A program made the translations under genes and the position numbers. A stretch of 64,000 bases of DNA. Source: Argyresthia goedartella (taxonomy: Eukaryota; Arthropoda; Insecta; Lepidoptera; Argyresthiidae). Shown here piece by piece: positions 44,106 to 55,649 of the stretch (position 1 is its first letter; every line of letters begins with the position of its first letter). Below the pieces are notes generated by a model, which was not told the DNA's origin, ran no database searches, and saw only the letters and a program-made list of their open reading frames with translations. The stretch spans positions 18,059,201-18,123,200 of the forward strand of contig OX463835.1 in NCBI GenBank assembly GCA_949825045.1, in the 5' to 3' direction.

Positions 44106-45807
44106 AGTAAAGTATTATGTATACTATTTACTTATTTATATTTAAAAAATATATATCCAAACAAAATTATGTATGATAGTATAACAAGTGAAAAACAAAA
44201 CAACAAAAAAATGGAAACAACAACAATTGAATCAAGCCTCCTCTCGTTGTGGTAAAGCCAGCTCGGATCACGCGTCGTCACACAACCATCATCAGATGCG
44301 GAACGTATCAGATTTGCCACGGATCCCATTATCGGGGTTAATGCTCGGCTAGGGCGTTTCTGACGGTGTGTGATAATATCTACTTAGTACATAAGGCAGT
44401 GAATTCATTGGTAGGAATGTGGTTTTGGTAAATGTTTGTTTTAGAACTTATTGCATAAATAATATTGGGGGTAAACAATGAAAATGAAATGAAAATAATA
44501 AATACTTAACAAAAAAATATATGAGAACTCATTTTAAGTATTTGAATACCTGTGCTAGAAGGTCTCGCTCTTTCGTTACTATCTTTGTAATGGGAAGTTA
44601 GAAATTGGGCAATTAAAATAGACTGTGCCAAAACGCAGGCCAAGGTTCTCTGTTAGTATTTTAGTCGCTCAAATAGTATTCCCGGTAGATTAAGTTAGTC
44701 TTTTTTATTCGCTCGATTAAATTCTAGTCGTTGAAGCAGTGAAAATCGATTTTTGCATCACAGCTTTGAAATAAAGACACAACATTCCGGTGCATACCTG
44801 GAGGCGCAGGGTTGAGGGAAAAATAATAGCTGCTGGGTTGATCTATAACATGGAAAGAGCGACGAAATAATGGTTTTAATTGTCTGGTAATCTTCACGTT
44901 ACTGCTCCTTACCACCTTGTTCCCGCCCCGCCATCAGGAGCTGCCATGGAGCAAAGTAAAACCAAGTTTGTATGTAAGGTGTTTAAAAGGAGGTAAACAA
45001 AGTTTTTTATAGAGCGACACATGAAATTCCCAAGGCGTTAAAAATAACCAAGATCATATTTTCAAACCCACTTTAAACTTACTATCTAACTTTATATTAT
45101 TTTATCATATTATATTATTCTATAGGTACTCGTACATAGTCTATTTCTCTATATTTATGCAGAAACGATCATAACATTTTAAAAGCACAATACGCTAATG
45201 GGCATAACGTCAAGGCGTGTGAACTCTCATTATGTACTGAGAAATAAGAGCTATGTTTTATCAAAAAAACAAAAAATTATGGACCTCAAACACCATCAGC
45301 GTTTTGCGTGTTTAAATTTAAAGATCATTTCTGTAACTGGCTACATTAAACTTGAAACTTAGTTTTGAAGCTTCAGAATGGGCGGACTGTTTTGTTTGTT
45401 TACTTTCTCATATGAGTATGGGTGTGTGAATTCGTACGGATTATCTGTGAATTTACCAAGATTAATTAAATGCGATTCTTGCAATAATAAACATAACAAT
45501 GAAATCCCAAGTGGAAAAACTCAGCATGTAAGATTGTTTTTTTCTGATATTTCAAATAAAGAAGTATAGGTCTTGCGTGTCAACCGAAATCTCGAAAGGT
45601 CCTGTCAAGAATGTCGCAGTGAATCACCGAATAGGAACTCAATTGTAACATCGGAAGACGGCCCGGCCCGGCTTCCGAAGATGACGACGAGTTTCACGAT
45701 ACGACTAAAGGCCCCCCAATCAACGTTAAAAGTTCCTTCAAGTTCCTTCAGTTTCTTTTTATACTTATTTTATTATACAAATTGAAAAATAGGCAACAGT
45801 TATTTAT
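44106..45807. other. Non-coding stretch, no gene seen
   Basis: AT-rich sequence with short open frames lacking motifs. The phrase ACAAAATTATGTATGATAGT at about 44163 recurs near 47899, so minor repeats are present. Confidence 0.5.
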
Positions 45808-46443
45808 TTAACCCTTAATAAGGCCCGAGCTTGTAAGAGAGCTAGAACACATTTGAGGGTGGATTTAGGGTAAATAGGTATCACAGATTTCAAAAAAGTA
45901 CCTTAAAAAGGGGGGGAAGTACCTTTTTTTTTGGTGGGAAATAAATTCCCCTTGCCCGATTACGTATGTGCAACGTGTTGCAAAGTGGGAAAATAATTCC
46001 CATTGCCCGTTATGTATTTGCAAATTATCGTACTTTTGTTTTTGTTCAGATACTAGTACTTGCCCCTGACTTCGATTGTTCTATTTTATTTTATTCAGTA
46101 ATGGTTAGAAACGGGCTAGCTACGTTCAGTAGTGGATGAATATTGCTGATTATGATGGTGATGTGGGCTGAAAGTTGTGATGATAAATCTAATAAAGGCC
46201 TTCTTTCCTATTTTTCGTGTACCTACTCCTAAGTTTAGCATTTTTACTAATTATGTAATTTGTAATTAACTTTTCCTTTTTTTCTATTAATAATATTTAG
46301 AAAAAATAATAACATTATAGGCTTGGTTTCATAGCTTTTTATTAGAAAAATTTAAATATCTTATCAATCTTCAGTTCTCACAAATACACGTAACACAAAA
46401 TTAAATTATTTCAATATTTTCTTTAAACTTAACACAACAAAAA

Positions 46444-46633
46444 TTAAATTAAAGGCTCTTCAAGACGCCTTTCAATAATATCACCTTCAGGCATACTTTG
46501 GATATCTGCGGGACTGCTAACAGGGGCTGTCTGATAATAACCATCATCGTCAGAGGCCGGTGAATCAGACAGGTTGTCAATTAATTATGTCTTGTAACTG
46601 CTGCTGCCGGCTTTTTATTTTCTTTCTATTCAT
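46444..46633 (-). pseudogene. piggyBac transposase N-terminal remnant
   Basis: ATG then a basic start (MNRKKIKSRQQQ), a premature stop, and in another frame an acidic serine-rich stretch (LSDSPASDDDGYY) ending in a stop after RRLEEPLI. The acidic N-terminus resembles that of piggyBac transposases; the catalytic domain is missing. The assignment rests mainly on the element ends. Confidence 0.45.
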
Positions 46634-46860
46634 TGTTCTACTCTTAAATCCTAGAAATAAATGATAGCATGAGTGACCAATAAAAAATACAAAATGCAAG
46701 CTGTACTACCCGCGGAAACATCGTGCCGCCATTTTGAAATTTATGAACGCACCCGTAAATAAATTGACAACCAACAACTGAAAACCGAAACGATAAATAA
46801 AATTGACGAAATTCCTTTCTTACCGTTCCGACATTCCCGGGTCTTTTACGATTTATGTAT

Positions 46861-47130
46861 ATACAAGATGATATTTAATCAGCTGATCATATTTCGGGGA
46901 TTGATAGCACCAATCATTATGAACAACATTCGCAAAGAAACATATGGTCGCAAACGAAAAATATTTTTCGTCGCTCAGTACATTGACCCGATCAGCTGAT
47001 AACAAGTTACCATGGGAGACCCAAATATTTATTTCATTTACGACCATATGTTTCTTGGTGAAAGTTGTTCATAATAATGGGTACTATCATTCCCCAAAAT
47101 ATGGTCAGCTAATTAAATGTCACCTTGTAT
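46861..47130. mobile_element. Foldback (palindromic) element nested in the piggyBac MITE
   Basis: ATACAAGATGATATTTAATC ... ACATATGGTCG at the left is mirrored by CGACCATATGTTTC ... AAATGTCACCTTGTAT at the right, arms about 90 bp with scattered mismatches around a loop of about 90 bp. Confidence 0.8.
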
Positions 47131-47538
47131 TTGGAAAGAATTCGAATCGAGCTAAGGGAATTATTTTCCCACTTGGTAATTTGAATTTATTGAGTTATTG
47201 GATCATGCTGAGGGCATGAAAACAATACAAAACAGTGCCTACAATAGTTATTCTACGTGAAATATAACTCAAACCTACTTACGGGATTTTTTGTAGAATA
47301 AAAATGGGATTTTTCTGCGAAACGACCGAAAATGTGCCGGTTTTTTGTTGTTGATTTCACTTCACTGACTTTGACATGATATTAAATAGTAAAGTTCAAA
47401 ATGGCCGTTTTTCTTTAAGTTGCCATCTTGTTCTCTGTGGTTCCGTTCATTCTATGTACCATCTTGTCACCAAAAAAAATGGTTTTCGAACATATGTCTT
47501 GGTGGGAAATAATTTCCCTTTGCCTTATTAAGGGTTAA

Positions 47539-48650
47539 ATTGATCTTAGATATATTATTCGGGGACCTTACCTATCTACCTAACTGTTCTATACATATAA
47601 TGTTAAAACGAACCATCGAAATACAGGCAGATAGCCACTTTCCGAAACCACTGGTAGCTTAAAAAACGCCAATTCATAGTTTAATGTTGAAACAACCGTC
47701 CACTGAACAGTTATAATATGTTTTTTTTCCGTTGCTCCATTGTTGCATTATCTGCATTAACAGATGAACGTGTCAAGCGGATGGCATTTTTTTTTTGTTG
47801 GAGGGAAAAAAAATAGAATTACCCATGCAACAACAACACAAAATTGTTGTTGCATGGGTTGTTGGTTGTTGTTGTTTTTTGTTGTTCCTTCGCAACAACA
47901 AAATTATGTATGATAGTTTAACAACCCCTTTGTGTTTAGGGGTTGTTTTATTAGGGAAGCGGATGGCACTCACGCTCGCACTCGTTTGAACTGCTCTTGA
48001 GATATCGTGTCCGTGAGCAGTATCGATGTGTGCGTTACTCGAGCGCGCTTGTATGAAGATTGATTTCTGTACCTATTTATTTTGTACTGATACGGTGAGC
48101 GACACGCTCCACAACCCGAAGGATGCTTTGATTATACGCCTACATTACGTCACTAATCGTGCTGGTACCTATCCAGAACACGACATTAATACAAATACAG
48201 ACAGAGCAAGACGCAATCTGGAAACCTGGCATGTTCGGTAGCCTCTTGAGACTCTAGATAGACGTTATTAAGTTTCAAAGTCAAAGTCAGTTTCACAACT
48301 GAGCTAGGCTTACACCCGCTACCTATAAACAACACGGATAAACAACTCCAATTATCCGAGCTGTGAGCGAACTACGATGAAAGATCCGCCCTACCCGCAA
48401 TCGAATGAAAAGCATTTAGAAAAAATCTCTCAACTGCAACGTTTTAAAGGTAAAATGTTACTTAAGTACCACCTTCATTTCGTTGTAATGAGGTGTGCAA
48501 ACGATAGCTGGTAGGTATTAATTTTTCTTACCAAAGTTTTTTTTCGTTTTGCGAGGAATGGGATTTTTTTCGTGATTTTTTTTTTTTTTTTTTAAATTTC
48601 GAGGTTATTTTTTCGAACCGAATATTTTTCGTGTACTCAAGTTTATGTTT
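47539..48650. other. Non-coding stretch with a 16-bp-arm hairpin
   Basis: No gene recognised. ACCCATGCAACAACAA at 47821-47836 is exactly inverted at 47844-47859. AAGCGGATGGCA occurs on both sides of this segment (about 47777 and 47959), as if an insertion were flanked by a direct repeat. Confidence 0.55.
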
Positions 48651-48659
48651 TAAGTATTT

Positions 48660-48757
48660 TTTGTTGTTCTTACATGTTCGACCTAACACAAAGGATAAAG
48701 GGGGCTTCGCTTCGCTCACCCCCTTTACCATTCACCTAAGCTACCGCTACTACTACT
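48660..48757 (-). repeat. Interspersed repeat, 'GGTAGCTTAGGTGAA' family, copy 3
   Basis: Inverse orientation: GGGGGCTTCGCTTCGCTCAC and CACCTAAGCTACCGC. Confidence 0.6.
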
Positions 48758-48911
48758 ATGGTCTTTTTAACGTTTGGAGAAGCAGATTTTTAGGTTTTGG
48801 TAACAAATCTATTGCAATTTTCAACTTGATTTTCCAGAAAAACTACGCATTTCCTCGCAAAAAAAAAACAAACACTTTGGTAAGAGAAGTACAACGAAAT
48901 TAAGGTAGTAC

Positions 48912-49193
48912 TTAAGTAAAACCGGCCCAATACCTCGCCCGCCTCACAATATCGGGACACACTTCTAATCTGAGTTCATTTTTTGTTTCATCGATCATTA
49001 CTAGCACCCAATGGCCTTCCATTAGTCTGCCACGGTCATATTTCCTCCTTCCAAACTTGCTTTCATCGATCTGGACAACTCTGCCGGGACCACCAATTTG
49101 TTCGTGATTTTCTTGCTTGTCTATTTCATTCGCTACTATTGTTTCCCGGCAGTAGTTGTACCAGTCGCAAATTGTGACCTCGGATGGGATCAT
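48912..49193 (-). pseudogene. Merlin/IS1016 (ISXO2-like) transposase fragment
   Basis: The frame reads CDWYNYCRETI, IGGPGRVVQIDESKFGRRKY, DRGRLMEGHWVL and VMIDETKNELRLEV. This matches the start of the DDE domain of IS1595/ISXO2-like transposases, which in animals are the Merlin superfamily; the first catalytic aspartate is in IDESKFG. It ends at a stop after VRRARYWAGFT, so the remaining catalytic residues are absent. No TIRs found. Confidence 0.75.
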
Positions 49194-49239
49194 TTTATCT
49201 TTTGTATGAGCTGCATTGAACTCTTGCCCAGTAGTATTC

Positions 49240-49650
49240 TATATCCTGGGGGTAACAATAGCATTATCCGAAACTTCTGCAGTACGGCTTGGAGCTGTGG
49301 GGGCGCGTTTCGTGTTACAGAAACGCGCCATGCGTCTGCTGGCGAGAGTACCCACTGATGAATCGCACTACAAACATTTACGAATTCTCGCGTGAGAATA
49401 TAGACCAATACAAATGACTAAATGGCATAAATATGAGACACGCAGCTCTAACAAGCTGGCTACAATTAAGTACAAGCTTGCTAAAACAAGTAACACGATC
49501 CATGTTATGGATCCGGTAGTCTGCAAAAAGTTACCTGAAGCTATCACTGGTGCACCGAGTATGCCCATCTTTAAACTGAGGTTGAAAGGATGGCTTACCG
49601 AGAAGACCCTATACAGCTACGATGAATTTCTAAAACTAAATAACTAATTA
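49240..49650 (+). pseudogene. LINE ORF2 C-terminal relic
   Basis: Frames in succession give YGLELWG, RFVLQKRAMRLLARVP and TRSSNKLATIKYKLAKTSNT, PSMPIFKLRLKGWL and YSYDEFL, with a stop after the second. This is the conserved tail of a CR1-like LINE ORF2. It abuts the Merlin fragment head to head. Confidence 0.7.
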
Positions 49651-49799
49651 TCAGAACGATGACACTACTACTACTACTATAATAAGTATGTGTTTGACAT
49701 ACCTATATTCCATAAATGTAACATTATTTAAAGCGTAATTTATTAATTTAACTATTATTTTTTATACATGAATCAACAGTTCAAGATCATCAAACAACG

Positions 49800-50530
49800 A
49801 TCCCTCTATGCAACCACAGAGGCAGACGAAGAAAGAGTTGACAATAGGAACGCAATGTAAATCACCTCGTCAGAATTTCATTAAATCAAATCTACGGCGC
49901 ACACAACAACCTATAATCAACATATTCACCGATATCAGTAAAGGTCACATGGATACTTGCTTGTTGTCGCCGAAGCCATTGCAGCATCAAATAAAAAATC
50001 ATCAAGCCAACCACGGGGCGTTCTTAGTCATCTGATCGACAGCAACTCAATCAAAGACCTCCACAGAGTGGAAGATATTTGCAAGACTACACAAGGGCCA
50101 TCTCTTCATTGAATTACACATTCCCATCGTAAACAGCGAGATGTACGAACCGGACAAGATTATCAGCATCCCACAGAAAGCAGGACAGGACACCCACAAT
50201 ATCATTCCCACAATGACGCTCCCAGCATTTAATTTGAGGAAGGACCTAAGTATGCTAATGTAACGGATATCGACCACCGCGTCCATGCCTACTACGACAA
50301 GACGTTATGCCCGTTAGATAATCCTATATACAATCCAAAAACCAAACACCTCCATCGCACACTTCTCCCTGATGCAACCCAGTTATTACAAAAAGAGTTA
50401 TCGCAAAAACTTATGAGAGGCCTATCAGCTTGTTATATTATAAACAAAACCTATCCCAAATCTATCTATCGACACCTAGTCAAGTGGATATTTTACAACG
50501 AATCTCCAATCTACAAGCAACCTTAAACAT
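49800..50530 (+). pseudogene. Decayed coding region of unknown origin
   Basis: Several short frames in series keep protein-like composition, for example LFIELHIPIVNSEMY near 50098 and LMRGLSACYIINKTYPK near 50410. The first segment weakly recalls the ectodomain of Baculo_F-like envelope proteins that some insect LTR elements carry. The similarity is too slight to assign, and stops and shifts make it non-functional. Confidence 0.2.
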
Positions 50531-50800
50531 CAATAGCAGATGTACACAGTTATTATTTTACATAAAATTCATTTTAGTTTAGTCCACCAAGTTGGACTTT
50601 AGTTGAATTAAATTGATTTGTATCATCAAGTACATTTTTCTCCAAATATCACTCTTAACTTGCTAAGCGTACTTTGACAAATCTTGCCTTTTTTTTTCGG
50701 CGTCGGCGTCGGCGATTACGCAATTCGCAATTCGCGACTTCCGGCCGCTAATTTCATGAGAAAAACACTTTTCTGACCAACTACTTAAGCTAGAAGAATA

Positions 50801-51202
50801 TAAAAACCGGTCAAGTGCGAGTCTAAATTGCGCACGAAGGGTTCCGTACCACCGTTCAATGGAAGCGATGGTGTGGAGTGAATAGTTTGGATTTTACACA
50901 GCAAAATATTGTTTACAAAGTTATTGGTGCGGTTACTTTCACACTCCATGTACGTAACCAGGTGCATCCATAAGTTTGTATGTGGTATTGTTGTATGGGA
51001 GCCCCCTTAAATATTTATTTTATCCTGTTTTTTAGTATTTGTTGTTATAGCGGCAACAGAAATACATAATCTGTGAAAATTTCAACTCTCTAGCTAGCTA
51101 GGTTCTTGAGATACAGCCTGGTGACAGACGGACGGACGGACGGACAGCGAAGTCTTAGTAATAGGGTTCCGTTCTTACCCGTTGGGTACGGAACCCTAAA
51201 AA
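50801..51202 (-). repeat. Interspersed repeat, 'GGGTTCCGTACCC' family, copy 4
   Basis: Nearly complete inverse copy of 3344-3747, from AAAAACCGGTCAAGTGCGAG to TTGGGTACGGAACCCTAAAA. Confidence 0.75.
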
Positions 51203-51274
51203 CCAATTCCAGAAAGCTTATGAAACGTAGAATCTAATCATTTTAACAAATCATTACCTTGCAAATAAAGATGT

Positions 51275-51808
51275 TGTTTAATATTTATGCTTCGGAACGC
51301 ACCTCCTTTTGTTGCGCGACTCGGAACGGAAACGGAACTAGGAGCTGTCACTTGTATAGAAACGAGATGACGAGTTAGAGGTTACTTTCTTGACATGGAA
51401 AAAATGTCGGCACATGGCGTTCGGGCCTTGGCTGTATTTCAGTAGTAATAATTGTCTAACACAGGTGTCGGGCCTGATCGGAGTATTAATTATAATAAGC
51501 ACGGAACAATCGTCGGGAATAAGTAGATTCACGTCATCGGAGTGAGTGCTTCGTGTTGTGAAGCTTGAAGTGGTTTGGTCCCCAATTCGTCGCGTTCGGC
51601 AGCGACGGCGACAGCATCGGGCTACGACGAGAGTAAGATTCGAGTCCTCTCCCCCCACCCCTTGTGCTCCTTATCCCGTATTCCTGCCTCGAATTGAGCT
51701 TTCGAATTCCGGTCTACGGCGTCAAAGGTCAGTACCACGTGTGATACTCCTGGTGAAAACCACCCTACAAGATTCCACGCCCGTTCGGTTGAGGCGTGGA
51801 ATTAATCA
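51275..51808 (+). mobile_element. BEL/Pao solo LTR with GATGT target duplication
   Basis: Starts TGTTTAATATTTATGCTTCG and ends GGCGTGGAATTAATCA. It aligns with the LTRs of the 5089-11004 element in the opposite orientation but is clearly diverged (534 bp). GATGT at 51270-51274 and 51809-51813 is a perfect 5-bp duplication, so the interior was removed by LTR-LTR recombination. The open frame 51546-51902 inside it is not a gene. Confidence 0.92.
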
Positions 51809-51813
51809 GATGT

Positions 51814-52835
51814 ATTACAACTGTTTGAACCCAAACAAACGGCTGACGTCATCCTTTTTTTCATCCGATCAATCCATTTCGAACTGTTTGAATCATACAT
51901 AAACATTTTCGAAATATAATAGGGCTTATATCAACGATCACTTTGATATACATTAGCTGCAGATAATAGTTAAAACACTTATCATATTTTTATTATCAAG
52001 CGCGCGCGCCGTCCCAAGTGGCCTCTACCCGTAACGAAAACAAAAACTTCACAAGTGGATGATGACTCTTAGTGATGTCGTATCACAAAAATAAATACAC
52101 CATTATATACACCATATATAATAAATACACCAGGTAATTTCAATCAGAACCCTCTCGTATCAAGAAGCAGAACTAACCATTTACATAGAATTTTATATTC
52201 GAACGCATTCAAACGCGGTTGCGCCCTTTTTTCTTTGGTATCAACCAATCGCCGCTCAACCGGATATTTGATTTTTTTACTATACCACCAATCGGCGTGC
52301 AACTGGTTAAGTATGATTAAATTTTGATATAAATAATGGTGAATGAAATTGAAATTGAATAAATCAAATAGCTTTAAATCGTACATAATAATTATGAGTA
52401 TCTCTTAAAAATATCCAGTAATTGAATAGAAGCTCTTATTTTTTTTATCCCAACGATCGTTGACAGTTATGTATGACAAACATTTACAACGTACATCAAC
52501 ATAGAGGTTAAGCCATTTACTGCAAATCATTCTCTTTTTTCAAACGACCATTATAAATAAACTAGCTGAGCTAATAAGATAGCTGAACATACAAAAGGTG
52601 AAAGTTTATTTCTGTGGGGGGGTATTTAATAATAGATATAAATAATAAAAGTGAGGCCCATAACATTAAGGCGTATAACATTAAAATACATTTTAGCACC
52701 AGAGATAACATCGTACTTTAAGACACGTACGCACATATCGTATACACATAAGGGTCGCGCCTTTTCCTACACAGGTATAATACATGTTGCATTAATGTCC
52801 ATTTATCCAATAATTTTGTAGCTCACCCAGTAATT
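51814..52835. other. Non-coding stretch, no gene seen
   Basis: AT-rich, with no motif-bearing frame and no clear repeat other than a CGCGCGCG run at about 52002. Confidence 0.5.
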
Positions 52836-52839
52836 TAGC

Positions 52840-53060
52840 AGTAACCATAGCCACTCAATAACCCATCGGCAAACATATCCACTCAATAATCCAGGGGCAA
52901 ACATGGCCACTCAATAATCCAGCAGCAAGCATAGCCACTAAACCCAGTGGCAAGCACAGCCACTCCATCCAGCGGCAAAAAAAGCCACTCAATAACCCAG
53001 CGGCAAACATAGCCACTCAATATTCCTGCAACAAACATAGTCGCTACATAATCCAGTCAA
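52840..53060. repeat. Minisatellite, ~28-bp unit (GGCAAACATAGCCACTCAAT)
   Basis: About eight diverged units of GGCAAACATAGCCACTCAAT + AACCCAGC. Unit length varies slightly. Confidence 0.8.
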
Positions 53061-53204
53061 TACAGCATACAATCACTTATAAGCATTTGTAACCATTTTA
53101 GCTTAAATGTATAAATCGTAGCATCAAATGAATAGATTAATAAGATTAGCTAAGTCCTGAACTATCAACCATATTCGGCCCTTGCAGATTTTCTTTGATA
53201 ATGG

Positions 53205-53512
53205 CTGCAGACATCATCTTACTTAACCTCATTTGTTAAAATTATCATTATTGACTGGTATAAAATATGGCATGAAACAACCTATAAAATTATTATTTAA
53301 ATAATCAAAATATTAAAACTAAAGATTTTGATGATGTTGTCCTTATACTTTGAAGACCAGTGAAGTATCATCAGCAAACAACACTATGTAACCTCGGTAG
53401 AAACTTCAACGTCGTTCAGATAAATCATCACCACAGACATCATCTTACTCCTCATTGGTTAAAATTATCATTAATGACTGGTATCAAAATTCGGCATGAA
53501 ACAACCCATTAA
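53205..53512. repeat. Local duplication at the end of the second hAT relic
   Basis: About 75 bp at 53213-53285 (TTAAAATTATCATTATTGAC, GGCATGAAACAACC) recurs at 53440-53512 with a few differences, in the same orientation. Confidence 0.75.
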
Positions 53513-54590
53513 ACCCATATTTCCACCTCGTTGGACAGTCTTGCTTTAGTTTCAGTACTGGGCAGCCCATATTCTTCTGCATTGCTTCCAGTTTTGCTTT
53601 AGCCTCGTGCGATTTTTTGAAATATGTGACTATGGCTTTCACTTTAATGGTCGTTTGTTTGAAGGAGTTTGAAATTATGGTCTCATTTTCTCGTCCTATT
53701 GCGTCTTGTAACAGCAGATTAATCTTGTGGGCGAAGCAGCCATCAGACCCCCATCTGCCTTCTCTAACGGCTGCCAAGATATTGGCAGCATCGTCTGAAA
53801 CCACAGCACATACTTTGTCGTTTATTTTCCATTCCGAAAAAATATTTTGTAGAAACTGTGCCAGATTTTTTTCCGTATGGCTCTCGGCATACTGCACACA
53901 GTCCAACAAATAACTTTTCAATTTGGTTTCCTGGTCGATGTAATGAACTATTACGGCAATAAACGAGTCATTATCTATCGATGACCATCCATCTGTCGAA
54001 ACACAAACAGCGTCAGCTTTTTCAACCTCTTTGCATATTTCCGAACGCACCTCTTCATAATGTTTTTCTAGGATGGTGTTTGACAAAGTTTTTCTTGTCG
54101 GTAGTTTGTAGCCGGGGTTTAACATTTGGCATAACTTTACAAATTCCGCCCCCTTATCGACACTCTGACCGTCTTCTACAGTACTGAATGCTTGGTGTGT
54201 TTTAGCTAACCATTTTAGTAAGTGACGATCTTTTTCTGTAGATTCTTTGGAGGGCAGGGGCTTTGTTGAGGCGAAGTAACCACTAATGGGCTGACTCCTT
54301 GGCAAGGGTTTGGCCTGAAGTGGTGCAGCTGCAGGTGTTGGAGTGCTGTTATTAGGGGTTGAGTCAGGTATGGTGATTTCACTAGGATTACCTAGCCCAG
54401 CAGTCGATGTAGTTCAAGCGAGTGTATTGACTTGTCTTTCAACAACAATTGGAATTGTAGGATGTATTCTGTTCATGTGCCTGGTTAAATTGATGGAAGA
54501 CCCGAGCGGTGCATTTAGGATAGACAAACAATAATTGCATTTTGCCTTTTTGTCTTCGAATTGGTCGAAATGGTCCCAAATAGGGCTTCG
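53484..54590 (-). pseudogene. hAT (ZBED-type) transposase relic, C-terminally truncated
   Basis: A BED zinc finger is at 54590-54414 (IWDHFDQFEDKKAKCNYC ... LTRHMNRIHP; CxxC and HxxxxH pair). After a stop, the 273-codon frame 54305-53484 carries the RNase H-like core: VCVSTDGWSS with the first acid, CAVVSDDAANI with the second, CFAHKINLLLQDAI, and CPTRWKYGFNGLFHAEF, where it stops. The last catalytic acid and the dimerisation domain are absent. A different hAT lineage from 33609-37516 (ZBED1/4-like wording). TIRs not found. Confidence 0.82.
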
Positions 54591-54729
54591 CTTCTTTACC
54601 TCTTACCTCTTTTATTACCTCTTAGACTTATTTTCACTTATTTTCCTATTGAAAAATGTTCTAGTAGGCACAGTTAAGTCCTTCCTTAGATATCTACATA
54701 TTTACACTAGGTTAGTAAACATGTTTTAA

Positions 54730-55590
54730 TTGTTGCCTCTTCAGTAGGTAGCTAACTACTAGCTACCTAGTAACTAATAACGAAATAACTAACCAACACT
54801 TAACACACGCACATACATTGTTTATTTGTTTGGGAACCACAAAATTGCACAGGAGTTGCGTAATGGCGGAACGATTACTAAACTAACCACAAATTAAAAC
54901 AATTGCCAAATTTCCAAAAACTAGCCGCCGCCGCCGATCTCCGCCACCAATCAACCCTGTGCTCTTTCTCGTAAGAAAAGAAGCGCCTAATCTAGAGAGG
55001 AATAGAGCATATTATCGTAGAACTACGCACACAACATCTAGGCATATCTTAATGCCGGAAAAAGACAGCGCGACAAAACAAAATGCATACGAGAACGCGC
55101 GTGTTTCAATTTCAAAAGGTCGCCTTGCATCGCATTCAATTCTGACCGATTTGCTATCTTCGGGTGACGGGGTAGGGAATATTATAAAGCGAGATCCAAT
55201 CCCTTTACTCAAGCATACTCTCGCGTGCGTTTGTGAATGACGAGTCTCCGGAGGCGATAACTCCCCGGTAGCGATAAGAATTTGAAGGAATCAATTCGAT
55301 CTTCGGTACCTGCCCATGATTCGGATCGTTCCATACCTCGAATCCGGAGTTACCCACGACTAGACGAGGCGAGTGGCCGGCCGGCGATGAGTCACCACCC
55401 ACAATCACACATCAAGTTCACTGATAAATTTAGATGTATTAATTGGTCACACAACATTTACATAGATTTTCGAGAAATTACTTATTTCACTGGTTAAGCT
55501 AGTTCAAAATCAATAGAAATTTGGTGGATTCACTTGCTAACCGACGATGCTTTAAACACATTAAAAAGACACGGGGAACTGTTGATGATT
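54730..55590. other. Unassigned stretch
   Basis: A GC-richer segment around 55240-55400 (GAGTCTCCGGAGGCGATAAC, GGCCGGCCGGCGATGAGTCA) resembles LTR-like sequence in composition, but I find no paired copy or ends. Confidence 0.35.
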
Positions 55591-55649
55591 AGCCTCCGGT
55601 GTCGATCGCGTCTACTCTCGCACTTATAATTTATTATAAAAACACACAA

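Larger units (their letters stand above)
45812..47534 (-). mobile_element. piggyBac-type non-autonomous element flanked by TTAA
   Basis: TIRs CCCTTAATAAGGC (45812-45824) and GCCTTATTAAGGG (47522-47534) are exact over 13 bp and each is preceded or followed by TTAA (45808-45811, 47535-47538), the piggyBac target. Subterminal GTGGGAAAATAATTCCC-type repeats occur several times. Only an N-terminal transposase remnant is present. Confidence 0.93.

Noticed and set aside
47795..47989. 64-codon open frame across the CAACAA hairpin
   Set aside because: Low-complexity translation caused by the inverted repeat.
51546..51902. 118-codon open frame
   Set aside because: Falls within the BEL solo LTR.
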